Assembly (NCBI RefSeq): GCF_014649955.1
Contig: NZ_BMUA01000025.1
Location: forward strand, 50,770 to 114,769
Reading direction: 5' to 3'
DNA: 64,000 nt
From: Streptomyces violascens
Lineage (GTDB): Bacteria > Actinomycetota > Actinomycetes > Streptomycetales > Streptomycetaceae
Of the stretch, positions 41,401-49,467 are shown piece by piece. Numbering within the stretch: position 1 is the stretch's first letter; every line of letters begins with the position of its first letter. Under the pieces are notes generated by a model that saw only the letters and a list, made by a program, of their open reading frames with translations, was not told where the DNA came from and searched no databases. The translations under genes and the position numbers were made by a program.

Positions 41401-41970
41401 TTATCGGCCCAGCTCCAGCCGGAAGCACGGCACCTCCGTCCCCGACACCCTCGACTCGTACGTTCTCGACAGCGTCATCCCCAGCCGCTCCGTCACCGCC
41501 AGCGAGCGGGTGTTGTCCGGGTGGACCATCGCCACCACGTGGTCCAGGCCCTTCGCGCGGACGCGGTCGAGCGTGGCGCGGGCCGCCGCCGTCGCGTAGC
41601 CGCGGCCCCAGTGCGCGCGGCCCAGGCGCCAGCCGATTTCCACCTCGCCCGCCGGGCCCCAGTCGTCCAGCGGCCAGGGCTGGGCGCCGGTGAAGCCGAT
41701 GACTTCGTCGTTCTCGTCCAGCATCGTCCAGAGGCAGAAGCCGTGTTCGGCATCGTGTCTGCGCTGGCGGGCGGTCAACTCCTCGTAGACGGAGACCTCG
41801 GCGGAACGGCCGCCGTGGAACTCCATGACCTCCGGGTCGTCGAACACCCGGTGCCAGGCGTACGCGTCCTCCTCGGTGGGCACGCGCAGCCGTACTACGG
41901 GCAGGGGCCTGTCCGGGACGGCGGACGGTACCGACGACGGTATGGAGGACTCGGGGGAGACGGAGCTCAT
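41401..41970 (-). CDS. GNAT acetyltransferase (RimJ/RimL-like)
   Basis: A 189-residue protein. PVVRLRVPTEEDAYAWHRVF is the usual RimJ/RimL opening, EIGWRLGRAHWGRGYATAAA is the acetyl-CoA motif, and VMAMVHPDNTRSLAVTERLG (here VAMVHPDNTRSLAVTERLGM) is the C-terminal family signature. Members acetylate protein N-termini, amino sugars or antibiotics. The first 20 residues are Ser/Pro-rich and possibly disordered. It diverges from the menJ-like gene. Confidence 0.9.
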   Translation of the reverse strand: MSSVSPESSIPSSVPSAVPDRPLPVVRLRVPTEEDAYAWHRVFDDPEVMEFHGGRSAEVSVYEELTARQRRHDAEHGFCLWTMLDENDEVIGFTGAQPWPLDDWGPAGEVEIGWRLGRAHWGRGYATAAARATLDRVRAKGLDHVVAMVHPDNTRSLAVTERLGMTLSRTYESRVSGTEVPCFRLELGR

Positions 41971-42071
41971 GGCGTGGGCAACCCTTCGCGATGTCGATCA
42001 ACAGCCACCCATAGACTGCACATGTCCTGTGCTTCTCGGCACGCAAATTCGAGTCTTCGGGAGATCCCGCT

Positions 42072-43355
42072 GTGACCGAGCCGCTCTCCGAACACACCGC
42101 GGACGTGATCGTCGTCGGGGCCGGTCCGGCCGGTTCGACGACCGCGTACTACCTGGCCAAGGCCGGACTCGATGTGCTGCTCCTGGAGAAGACCGCCTTC
42201 CCGCGCGAGAAGGTGTGCGGCGACGGGCTGACCCCGCGCGCCACCAAGCAGCTCGTCTCCATGGGGATCGACATCTCCGAAGAGGCCGGCTGGCTGCGGA
42301 ACAAGGGCCTGCGGATCATCGGCGGCGGCGTCCGCCTCCAGCTCGACTGGCCCGACCTCGCCTCGTACCCGGACTACGGACTGGTGCGCAAGCGCGACGA
42401 CTTCGACGAGCAGCTCGCCCGGCAGGCGCAGAAGGCGGGGGCTCGCCTGTACGAGCGCTGCAACGTGGGCGCCCCGATCATCGACGAGCGCAACGGCCGC
42501 ATCACCGGCGTCAACGCCAAGCTCGGCGAGGAGAAGACCCCGGTCACCTTCCACGCCCCGCTCGTCGTCGCCGCCGACGGCAACTCGACACGGCTCTCGC
42601 TCGCCATGGGCCTGCACCGGCGTGAGGACCGCCCGATGGGCGTGGCCGTGCGGACGTACTTCACCTCGCCCCGGCACGACGACGACTATCTGGAGTCCTG
42701 GCTCGAACTGTGGGACCGGCGCGGCCCGCAGGAGCGCCTCCTTCCCGGTTACGGCTGGATCTTCGGCATGGGCGACGGCACGTCCAACGTCGGCCTCGGC
42801 ATCCTCAATTCTTCCTCCGCGTTCCGCGAGCTGGACTGGCGCGAGATCCTCAAGGCGTGGTGCGCGTCCATGCCCGAGGACTGGGGGTACACCCCGGAGA
42901 ACATGACGGGCCCGATCCGCGGCGCCGCTCTGCCGATGGCCTTCAACCGCCAGCCGCACTACACCAAGGGCCTGCTGCTCGTGGGTGACGCGGGCGGCCT
43001 GGTGAACCCGTTCAACGGCGAAGGCATTGCATACGCCATGGAATCGGGGCAGATCGCCGCGGACGTCATCGTCCAGGCGCACGCCCGCGCGACCCCGTCC
43101 CAGCGCGAACTGGCCCTGCACGCCTACCCGAAGATCCTCAAGGACACCTACGGGGGCTACTACACGCTGGGCCGCGCCTTCGTGAAGCTGATCGGCAACC
43201 CGAAGGTCATGAAGATCGCGACCCAGCGCGGGCTCACGCACCCGATGCTGATGAAGTTCACGCTGAAGATGCTGGCCAACCTGACCGACCCGACGGGCGG
43301 CGACGCGATGGACCGCATCATCAACGGCCTCTCGAAGGTGGCCCCCAAGGCCTGA
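42072..43355 (+). CDS. menJ: Geranylgeranyl reductase-family flavoprotein (MenJ-like)
   Basis: A 427-residue FAD-dependent reductase. The dinucleotide-binding motif is VVGAGPAGSTTAYYLAKAG, CGDGLTPRA marks the geranylgeranyl reductase family, and GDAGGLVNPFNGEGIAYAME is the second FAD motif. In mycobacteria the homologue MenJ saturates an isoprene unit of the menaquinone tail. The position between menG and nuo supports the same function. The start is GTG 42072. Confidence 0.87.
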   Translation: MTEPLSEHTADVIVVGAGPAGSTTAYYLAKAGLDVLLLEKTAFPREKVCGDGLTPRATKQLVSMGIDISEEAGWLRNKGLRIIGGGVRLQLDWPDLASYPDYGLVRKRDDFDEQLARQAQKAGARLYERCNVGAPIIDERNGRITGVNAKLGEEKTPVTFHAPLVVAADGNSTRLSLAMGLHRREDRPMGVAVRTYFTSPRHDDDYLESWLELWDRRGPQERLLPGYGWIFGMGDGTSNVGLGILNSSSAFRELDWREILKAWCASMPEDWGYTPENMTGPIRGAALPMAFNRQPHYTKGLLLVGDAGGLVNPFNGEGIAYAMESGQIAADVIVQAHARATPSQRELALHAYPKILKDTYGGYYTLGRAFVKLIGNPKVMKIATQRGLTHPMLMKFTLKMLANLTDPTGGDAMDRIINGLSKVAPKA

Positions 43356-43405
43356 GCCGAGCGCCCTTTCCAGGGCTCCGCTCCACCTCTCAAGGCGCTC
43401 CACTT

Positions 43406-43948
43406 CTAAAAGCGCCGCTCCACGTCGTCCGTCCAGCGGACGGGGACTTCTCCGGCGAACCGGGACAGGCCGGTGCGCAGTTCGTCCGCGGAGAGGTCCC
43501 CGCCCTGGCGGCGGGCTATGTATTCGTGCCGCTTGCCGCTGTGCAGCGTCACCCACACCGCGCGATGGTGCTCGTAGCCGCCCGCGTGGCTCTCGTCGCC
43601 GTGCTCCCAGATCGCCACGGTGCCGACCTCGATCTCCCGGACCTCCGCCCAGGGTGCGTCGAAGCGCGTGGCGAGGTGCACCCCCGCCGCGTCCGCGCGG
43701 ATGACCGGGCGCACCGCCCCGTACACGCACGCCAGGACCAGAAACGCGCCGGCGCCGAGGACGAACAGGGCGAAACCCCAACCAAAGGCGAGTTTGGCCC
43801 AGTCGACGGGCCCGTGCCAGGGGCGGATGCCGGTCAGCATCCACAGGCCGAGCACCATGAACACGATCCCGATCGCGGCGAACATGCCGAGCCCGTCGGC
43901 GTAGACCTCGTACGACTGCGGTTCCGGATCCTGCACCCGCTCGTCCAT
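43406..43948 (-). CDS. Membrane protein with PH-like domain, 180 aa
   Basis: Two hydrophobic helices (about residues 18-37 and 48-72) are followed by a soluble domain of about 105 residues (RADAAGVHLATRFDAPWAEVR) that fits a bacterial PH domain. The ATG at 43948 follows a GGGGGGTG tract. Upstream in the same direction, 70 bp away, is the terminator of the NlpC/P60 gene. Function unknown. Confidence 0.8.
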   Translation of the reverse strand: MDERVQDPEPQSYEVYADGLGMFAAIGIVFMVLGLWMLTGIRPWHGPVDWAKLAFGWGFALFVLGAGAFLVLACVYGAVRPVIRADAAGVHLATRFDAPWAEVREIEVGTVAIWEHGDESHAGGYEHHRAVWVTLHSGKRHEYIARRQGGDLSADELRTGLSRFAGEVPVRWTDDVERRF

Positions 43949-44017
43949 GCGCGCACCCCCCTGATATGTGCATGGTGCCCCGGAACAGGCAGAGTTCAAC
44001 ACATTCCGGGCATGCCG

Positions 44018-44055
44018 AAGGGCCGTTGCTCCCGAGCGGGGGAGCAACGGCCCTT
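44018..44055 (-). terminator. 16-bp perfect hairpin after the NlpC/P60 gene
   Basis: Arms 44018-44033 and 44040-44055 are perfectly complementary around GAGCGG, 40 bases after the stop. Confidence 0.85.
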
Positions 44056-44095
44056 GCAGGCGGTGCTGGTGCGGCGCAGAAGGCTGCTGTACGCC

Positions 44096-44929
44096 TCAGA
44101 GAACGCGGACGGCGCCCGTGGGCTGGTCGTAGTCCAGGCTGCGCTCGACGACGCCGCTGGAGGGGTTCTGCGCGCCGACGAACTTGCCGCCGCCCACGTA
44201 GATCGCCACGTGGTACGCGGAGCCGGAGCCGCCCCAGTACAGGATGTCGCCCGGCTGCAGGTTGGACAGCGAGACCTGGGTCCCGGTGGCCGACTGGTCC
44301 TGCGAGACGCGCGGCAGGTCGATGCCGACCTGGCGGTAGGCGGCCTGCACGAGACCGGAGCAGTCGTACGCGCTGGAGCCGGTGGCACCCGAGACGTACG
44401 CCTTGCCGACCTGGGCCAGCGCGAAGTTCACGATGGTGGCGGCGGAACCGGTGGCGTTGGACGCCTTGAACGAGGTGCTGCCGGAGGTGGAGCCGCCGTC
44501 CGAGGAGGAGGACTTGAGCGTGGTGCGCTCGGCGGAGCGGGAGGCGCGCTCGGCGGCGTCGGCCTTGGCCTTCGCCTCCGCTTCGGCCTTCGCCTTGGCC
44601 TCGGCGGCCTTCTGCTCGGCGTCGTCCTTGGCCTTCTTGGCGTCCTTGGCGGCGTTGGACGCGGCGGCGTCCTGGGCGGCCTGGAGCTGGAGGTCGCCGG
44701 CGACCGTCTTGGTGGCCTGCGCCGTGGCGGCCGCGGTGGTCGCGAGGTCGCCCGTCAGCGTCGGCATCTCGATGGTCTCGGTCACCGGCTGGGCGGCGAT
44801 GGCCGGGGCGGCCGCGCCTGCCAGCGCGATGGTGCTGAGTACGCCACCGGCAACTCCGGCCCGAAGCGAGACCTTCGAGGCGCTGCGGCGGGGCTTCCGG
44901 TGGCTGGGTATGTGAGCGGTGTGGGACAT
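44096..44929 (-). CDS. Secreted NlpC/P60 (C40) peptidoglycan hydrolase
   Basis: A 277-residue exported protein. A long signal peptide ends near AAPAIAAQ. A helical, Ala/Lys/Glu-rich coiled coil (about residues 70-125, KAEAEAKAKADAAERASRS) leads to an NlpC/P60 domain with the catalytic YDCSGLVQAAYRQVG, GDILYWGG and YHVAIYVGGG histidine. It cuts peptidoglycan stem peptides (gamma-D-Glu-DAP type). The ATG at 44929 is chosen because the signal peptide begins there. Confidence 0.9.
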   Translation of the reverse strand: MSHTAHIPSHRKPRRSASKVSLRAGVAGGVLSTIALAGAAAPAIAAQPVTETIEMPTLTGDLATTAAATAQATKTVAGDLQLQAAQDAAASNAAKDAKKAKDDAEQKAAEAKAKAEAEAKAKADAAERASRSAERTTLKSSSSDGGSTSGSTSFKASNATGSAATIVNFALAQVGKAYVSGATGSSAYDCSGLVQAAYRQVGIDLPRVSQDQSATGTQVSLSNLQPGDILYWGGSGSAYHVAIYVGGGKFVGAQNPSSGVVERSLDYDQPTGAVRVL

Positions 44930-45167
44930 GGGTACAACCGCTATCAGGGGTTCAGGGTTCCCTTCAAGAAACGTGTGCTGCGCCACAGTTGGTGGCGGAA
45001 GAGGCGAATCCGCTTCTTGCCAGCACTTATTGACGCCGTAACGGACAAACCTGGCAGGCGCGATCAGGGCTGTGATCATGTGTTTTCCATGAAACGCCCG
45101 AATTGCCCGGCGCCTACCATCCCCTCACGTCGATGGCCAAGCCCCGTTGATTCCACGACCGTTGACG

Positions 45168-45183
45168 TGTGACACAGGTCACA
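45168..45183. promoter_or_regulatory. CRP-type palindrome, distal site
   Basis: TGTGA-CACAGG-TCACA is an exact match to the classical CRP pattern and also fits GTG-N6-GNCAC as described for Streptomyces coelicolor Crp. It is about 360 bp from the nuo -10 and about 240 bp from the NlpC/P60 start, so it may serve either gene. Confidence 0.6.
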
Positions 45184-45528
45184 TCATGGGTTGATCCGGT
45201 TGGACGGCGCCCTCTCGGGCAGCGGAGGCGGCTCTCGTGAAGAGGCGCACGCGTCCGTCTTTGGGTGCCGAAGTCCCTCTCGTGGGTGACGGGCGCCCGC
45301 TTATCACTGGACGCCCGCTCGTCGCCAATTTGCCTGTAGCGCACATGTCTTGATAATGCCAGACGGCCGCCGACCAGCGGTAACACCTCCAGATGTCACG
45401 TCTCGTGATCACTCGGGCGCTTCACGTATGAAGATCACCGCTCATCCGACTTGATGATCCTTCGTCAGGTGGTGGAGATCACAAAGGCGTTGGTGTACCC
45501 CGTGTCGCAGATCACAGACCGCCGGGCA

Positions 45529-45534
45529 TAGGAT
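45529..45534 (+). promoter_or_regulatory. Candidate nuoA -10 box
   Basis: TAGGAT is a consensus-like Streptomyces -10. No good -35 is found 16-18 bp upstream; a GTG-N6-ATCAC CRP-like half-match (45502-45515) covers that place. Confidence 0.5.
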
Positions 45535-45549
45535 GCGGGGCAGTCGGGC

Positions 45550-45567
45550 TTGTGAACTGCCTCACAT
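45550..45567. promoter_or_regulatory. Rex-like operator, also an exact CRP-type palindrome
   Basis: TTGTGAACTGCCTCACAT matches the Rex operator pattern TTGTGAA-N4-TTCACAA at 12 of 14 fixed positions and contains TGTGA-N6-TCACA exactly. It lies about 10 bases downstream of the expected start site, a position for repression. Confidence 0.6.
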
Positions 45568-45661
45568 GTACGCGATCTTCCGCGAACCGGGAGGCGGCGA
45601 GACGTTTGCGAGACCCGCTGTGCGGTCCAACGGTCAAGGACGACTGGAAGGAGCGAGGAGC

Positions 45662-46021
45662 GTGAATGCCTACGCGCCCATCCTCGTGCTCGGCGCCCTC
45701 GGGGCAGGGTTTGCGATCTTTTCCGTGGTCATGGCCACGCTAATCGGTCCAAAAAGGTACAACCGGGCCAAACTTGAGGCGTACGAGTGCGGCATCGAAC
45801 CCACTCCCACGCCGGCCGGCGGCGGGCGCTTCCCCATCAAGTACTACCTGACGGCGATGCTCTTCATCGTCTTCGACATCGAGATCGTCTTCCTCTACCC
45901 CTGGGCGGTCACCTTCGACGCCCTGGGGCTTTTCGGGCTCGTGGAGATGCTGCTCTTCGTGCTCACCGTCTTCGTCGCCTACGCGTATGTGTGGCGGCGC
46001 GGCGGCCTGGAATGGGACTGA
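45662..46021 (+). CDS. nuoA: NADH-quinone oxidoreductase subunit A
   Basis: A 119-residue membrane subunit of complex I with three helices. The conserved loop YECGIEPTPTPAGGGRFPIK and FDIEIVFLYPWAV are the family signatures. It lies in the heel of the membrane arm at the quinone channel. The GTG at 45662 has GGAAGGAG and GAGGAG close upstream. First gene of the nuoA-N operon. Confidence 0.96.
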   Translation: MNAYAPILVLGALGAGFAIFSVVMATLIGPKRYNRAKLEAYECGIEPTPTPAGGGRFPIKYYLTAMLFIVFDIEIVFLYPWAVTFDALGLFGLVEMLLFVLTVFVAYAYVWRRGGLEWD

Positions 46022-46038
46022 GGGGCTGAGGGGCACCT

Positions 46039-46593
46039 ATGGGACTCGAAGAGAAACTGCCTAGCGGCTTCGTACTGACCACTGTTGAGCAGGCCGCGGG
46101 CTGGGTGCGCAAGGCGTCCGTCTTCCCCGCCACCTTCGGCCTGGCCTGCTGTGCCATCGAGATGATGACGACCGGCGCGGGCCGCTACGACCTGGCCCGC
46201 TTCGGCATGGAGGTCTTCCGCGGCTCCCCGCGCCAGGCCGACCTGATGATCGTGGCCGGCCGGGTCAGCCAGAAGATGGCGCCGGTCCTGCGGCAGGTCT
46301 ACGACCAGATGCCCAACCCCAAGTGGGTGATTTCCATGGGGGTTTGCGCCTCATCGGGCGGAATGTTTAACAATTACGCAATTGTTCAGGGTGTTGACCA
46401 TATTGTCCCGGTAGATATCTACCTGCCCGGTTGCCCACCCCGGCCCGAGATGCTGCTCGACGCCATCCTCAAGCTCCACCAGAAGATCCAGGGCTCCAAG
46501 CTCGGGGTCAATCAGGAGGAGGCGGCCCGCGAGGCGGAGGAAGCGGCCCTCAAGGCGCTCCCCACCATTGAGATGAAGGGGCTGCTGCGGTGA
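46039..46593 (+). CDS. nuoB: NADH-quinone oxidoreductase subunit B
   Basis: A 184-residue peripheral subunit that carries cluster N2, the last electron donor to quinone. Ligands are in FGLACCAIEMM (adjacent cysteines), MGVCASSGG and LPGCPPRP. Codons from about 46326 to 46440, over the last two ligand motifs, use many A- or T-ending synonyms, unlike the rest of the gene. A charged tail follows the core. Its stop overlaps the nuoC start. Confidence 0.96.
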   Translation: MGLEEKLPSGFVLTTVEQAAGWVRKASVFPATFGLACCAIEMMTTGAGRYDLARFGMEVFRGSPRQADLMIVAGRVSQKMAPVLRQVYDQMPNPKWVISMGVCASSGGMFNNYAIVQGVDHIVPVDIYLPGCPPRPEMLLDAILKLHQKIQGSKLGVNQEEAAREAEEAALKALPTIEMKGLLR

Positions 46594-47315
46594 GCTCTCC
46601 CGACACTCCGGACACCCCCGAACAGAACGGCGTGCCCGCCCAGCGCGACGACACCGGCGAGGTCATCGGCGTACGCAAGGGCATGTTCGGCGCCGCGAAC
46701 GGTGGTGACACCAGCGGCTACGGCGGTCTCGTACGCACCGTCACACTGCCCGGCGCCTCCTCGCGGCCCTACGGCGGTTACTTCGACGAGGTCGCCGACG
46801 AACTCGAAGGCGCCCTGGAGGAGCAGGACCTGCTCCCCGAAAACGCCATCGAGAAGACGGTCGTCGACCGCGGCGAGCTCACGTTCCACATCGCCCGCGA
46901 ACACCTCGTGCGCGTCGCCCGCACCCTGCGCGACGACCCCGCCCTGCGCTTCGAGCTCTGTACGGGCGTGAGCGGCGTCCACTTCCTGGGGGACAAGGGG
47001 CGTGAGCTGCACGCCGTCTACCACCTGCGCTCCCTGACCCACGGCCGGCTGATCCGGCTCGAAGTCAGCGCCCCCGACGCCGACCCGCACATCCCCTCGC
47101 TCGTCGAGGTCTACCCGACCAACGACTGGCACGAGCGCGAGACGTACGACTTCTTCGGCATCGTCTTCGACGGCCACCCCGCCCTCACCCGGATCATGAT
47201 GCCGGACGACTGGCAGGGCTTCCCGCAGCGCAAGGACTACCCCCTCGGCGGCATCGCGGTCGAGTACAAGGGCGCCCAGATCCCGGCTCCGGACCAGCGG
47301 AGGTCGTACAGCTGA
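46590..47315 (+). CDS. nuoC: NADH-quinone oxidoreductase subunit C
   Basis: A 241-residue 30-kDa subunit. The signature YHLRSLTHGRLIRLEV and DLFGIVFDGHPDLR-type segment (here DFFGIVFDGHPALTRIMMPD) are clear. The first 60 residues are a variable actinobacterial extension. NuoC and NuoD are separate genes here, unlike the E. coli fusion. The GTG at 46590 overlaps nuoB and the end overlaps nuoD by one base. Confidence 0.95.
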   Translation: MSSPDTPDTPEQNGVPAQRDDTGEVIGVRKGMFGAANGGDTSGYGGLVRTVTLPGASSRPYGGYFDEVADELEGALEEQDLLPENAIEKTVVDRGELTFHIAREHLVRVARTLRDDPALRFELCTGVSGVHFLGDKGRELHAVYHLRSLTHGRLIRLEVSAPDADPHIPSLVEVYPTNDWHERETYDFFGIVFDGHPALTRIMMPDDWQGFPQRKDYPLGGIAVEYKGAQIPAPDQRRSYS

Positions 47316-48637
47316 TGTCCACTTCACATGCTTCCGCCAGGGAGACCACCGAGGGGACTGTATATACGGTCACCGGTGGCGACTGGGACGAGGTCGTCCA
47401 GTCCGCGGCCAAGGCCGACGACGAGCGCATCGTCGTCAACATGGGCCCCCAGCACCCCTCCACGCACGGTGTGCTCCGGCTGATCCTGGAGATCGACGGC
47501 GAGACCGTCACCGAGGCCCGCTGCGGAATCGGTTATCTGCACACCGGCATCGAGAAGAACCTCGAATTCCGCAACTGGACGCAGGGCACCACCTTCGTCA
47601 CGCGCATGGACTACCTGACGCCGTTCTTCAACGAGACGGCGTACTGCCTCGGCGTCGAGAAACTCCTCGGCGTCACCGACCAGATCCCGGACCGGGCCAC
47701 GGTCATCCGGGTCCTGCTCATGGAGCTCAACCGGCTCTCCTCGCACCTGGTCTGCATCGCCACCGGCGGCATGGAACTCGGCGCGACCACGATCATGATC
47801 TACGGCTTCCGCGATCGTGAACTCATTCTCGACATCTTCGAGCTGATCACCGGCCTGCGCATGAACCACGCGTTCATCCGCCCCGGCGGACTCGCCCAGG
47901 ACCTGCCCCCGGGCGCGGTGGACCAGCTCCGCGAGTTCGTGAAGACCATGAAGAAGAACCTGCCGGAGTACGACAAGCTCGCCACCGGCAACCCCATCTT
48001 CAAGGCCCGCATGCAGGACGTCGGCTACCTCGACCTCACCGGCTGCATGGCGCTCGGTGCCACAGGACCGATCCTGCGCTCGGCAGGCCTGCCGCACGAC
48101 CTGCGCAAGACCGACCCGTACTGCGGCTACGAGAACTACGAGTTCGACATCCCGACCGCCGACAGCTGCGACGCCTACGGCCGCTTCCTGGTCCGTCTGG
48201 AGGAGATGCGCCAGTCGCTCAGGATCGTCGAGCAGTGCCTGGACCGCCTTGAGCCGGGCCCGGTCATGGTCGAGGACAAGAAGATCGCCTGGCCCGCGCA
48301 GCTCGCGCTCGGCCCGGACGGCCTCGGCAACTCCCTCGACCACATCAAGAAGATCATGGGCACCTCGATGGAGTCCCTGATCCACCACTTCAAGCTGGTG
48401 ACCGAGGGCTTCCGGGTTCCCGCCGGACAGGCCTACGTGGCCGTCGAGTCACCCAAGGGCGAACTCGGCGTCCACGTCGTCTCCGACGGCGGCACCCGCC
48501 CCTACCGGGTCCACTTCCGCGACCCGTCCTTCACCAATCTGCAGGCCATGGCGGCCATGTGCGAGGGCGGCCAGGTGGCCGACGTCATCGTCGCCGTCGC
48601 GTCCATCGACCCTGTGATGGGAGGCGTCGACCGGTGA
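47315..48637 (+). CDS. nuoD: NADH-quinone oxidoreductase subunit D
   Basis: A 440-residue 49-kDa subunit that forms the quinone site with NuoB. NMGPQHPSTHGVLRLILE carries the quinone-head histidine, and GYLHTGIEKNLE and GFRVPAGQAYVAVESPKGE are typical. The ATG shares one base with the nuoC stop, and the TGA overlaps the nuoE GTG. Confidence 0.96.
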   Translation: MSTSHASARETTEGTVYTVTGGDWDEVVQSAAKADDERIVVNMGPQHPSTHGVLRLILEIDGETVTEARCGIGYLHTGIEKNLEFRNWTQGTTFVTRMDYLTPFFNETAYCLGVEKLLGVTDQIPDRATVIRVLLMELNRLSSHLVCIATGGMELGATTIMIYGFRDRELILDIFELITGLRMNHAFIRPGGLAQDLPPGAVDQLREFVKTMKKNLPEYDKLATGNPIFKARMQDVGYLDLTGCMALGATGPILRSAGLPHDLRKTDPYCGYENYEFDIPTADSCDAYGRFLVRLEEMRQSLRIVEQCLDRLEPGPVMVEDKKIAWPAQLALGPDGLGNSLDHIKKIMGTSMESLIHHFKLVTEGFRVPAGQAYVAVESPKGELGVHVVSDGGTRPYRVHFRDPSFTNLQAMAAMCEGGQVADVIVAVASIDPVMGGVDR

Positions 48638-49467
48638 CAGACATCCAATTGGGCATGCCCCAGCTGCCCGCGCCCGACTACCCGGCCGATGTGCGCGCCC
48701 GGCTCGAAGCGGACGGCAAGCAGATCGTCGCCCGCTACCCCGACAGCCGCTCCGCGCTACTGCCGCTGCTCCACCTCGTCCAGGCGGAGGAGGGCTTCGT
48801 CTCGCGCACCGGCATGGCCTTCTGCGCGGACCTCCTGGAGCTGACGACGGCCGAGGTGACGGCCGTCGCCACCTTCTACTCCATGTACCGGCGCAAGCCC
48901 TCGGGCGACTACCAGGTCGGCGTCTGCACCAACACCCTGTGCGCGGTGATGGGCGGCGACGCCATCTTCGACGAACTGAAGGAACACCTGGGCGTCGGCA
49001 ACAACGAGACGACCGACGACGGCAAGGTCACCCTCGAACACATCGAGTGCAACGCCGCCTGCGACTTCGCACCCGTCGTGATGGTCAACTGGGAGTTCTT
49101 CGACAACCAAACCCCCGAGAGCGCCAAGCGCCTCGTCGACGACCTGCGCGCCGGCCGCCAGGTCGAGCCCACCCGGGGCGCGCCCCTGTGCACGTACAAG
49201 GAGACCGCGCGCATCCTCGCGGGCTTCCCCGACGAGCGGCCCGGCGCGGTGGCCGCGACCGGCGGCGCGGGACCCGCCTCGCTGGCCGGCCTCAGGCTCG
49301 CCAGGGGCGAGACGCCGGGGGCCCGCGTGGTGCACCCGCGCGGCGAGGGGCCTCAGGACCGGCCCCAGCCGGGATCACGGCACTTGAGCTCGCACGACGC
49401 ACCGCAGCAGACCTCGGCATCCGACCCCGAGCATCCCGCGGGCCCGGTCAACGAGGAGGGGGAGTGA
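48634..49467 (+). CDS. nuoE: NADH-quinone oxidoreductase subunit E
   Basis: A 277-residue 24-kDa subunit with the N1a [2Fe-2S] cluster: CTNTLC and CNAAC hold the four cysteines. Residues after about 190 form a Gly/Pro/Ala-rich tail that is longer than in E. coli NuoE and probably disordered. It works with NuoF and NuoG in the NADH-oxidising arm. GTGA and TGATG overlaps join it to its neighbours. Confidence 0.95.
   Translation: MTDIQLGMPQLPAPDYPADVRARLEADGKQIVARYPDSRSALLPLLHLVQAEEGFVSRTGMAFCADLLELTTAEVTAVATFYSMYRRKPSGDYQVGVCTNTLCAVMGGDAIFDELKEHLGVGNNETTDDGKVTLEHIECNAACDFAPVVMVNWEFFDNQTPESAKRLVDDLRAGRQVEPTRGAPLCTYKETARILAGFPDERPGAVAATGGAGPASLAGLRLARGETPGARVVHPRGEGPQDRPQPGSRHLSSHDAPQQTSASDPEHPAGPVNEEGE

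Larger units (their letters stand above)
44930..45661. other. 732-bp regulatory region between the NlpC/P60 gene and nuoA
   Basis: No gene seen. It carries the divergent promoters of the two units. The nuo half holds two exact CRP-type palindromes, two weaker GTG-N6-ATCAC matches (45469-45482 and 45502-45515), a TAGGAT -10 box and a Rex-like operator. The leader from about 45541 to nuoA is about 120 bases and ends in GGAAGGAGCGAGGAG. Confidence 0.6.

Noticed and set aside
44930..45100. c-di-AMP (ydaO-type) riboswitch upstream of the NlpC/P60 gene
   Set aside because: This class is common before Streptomyces wall hydrolases, but I could not find its conserved core in the minus-strand leader.
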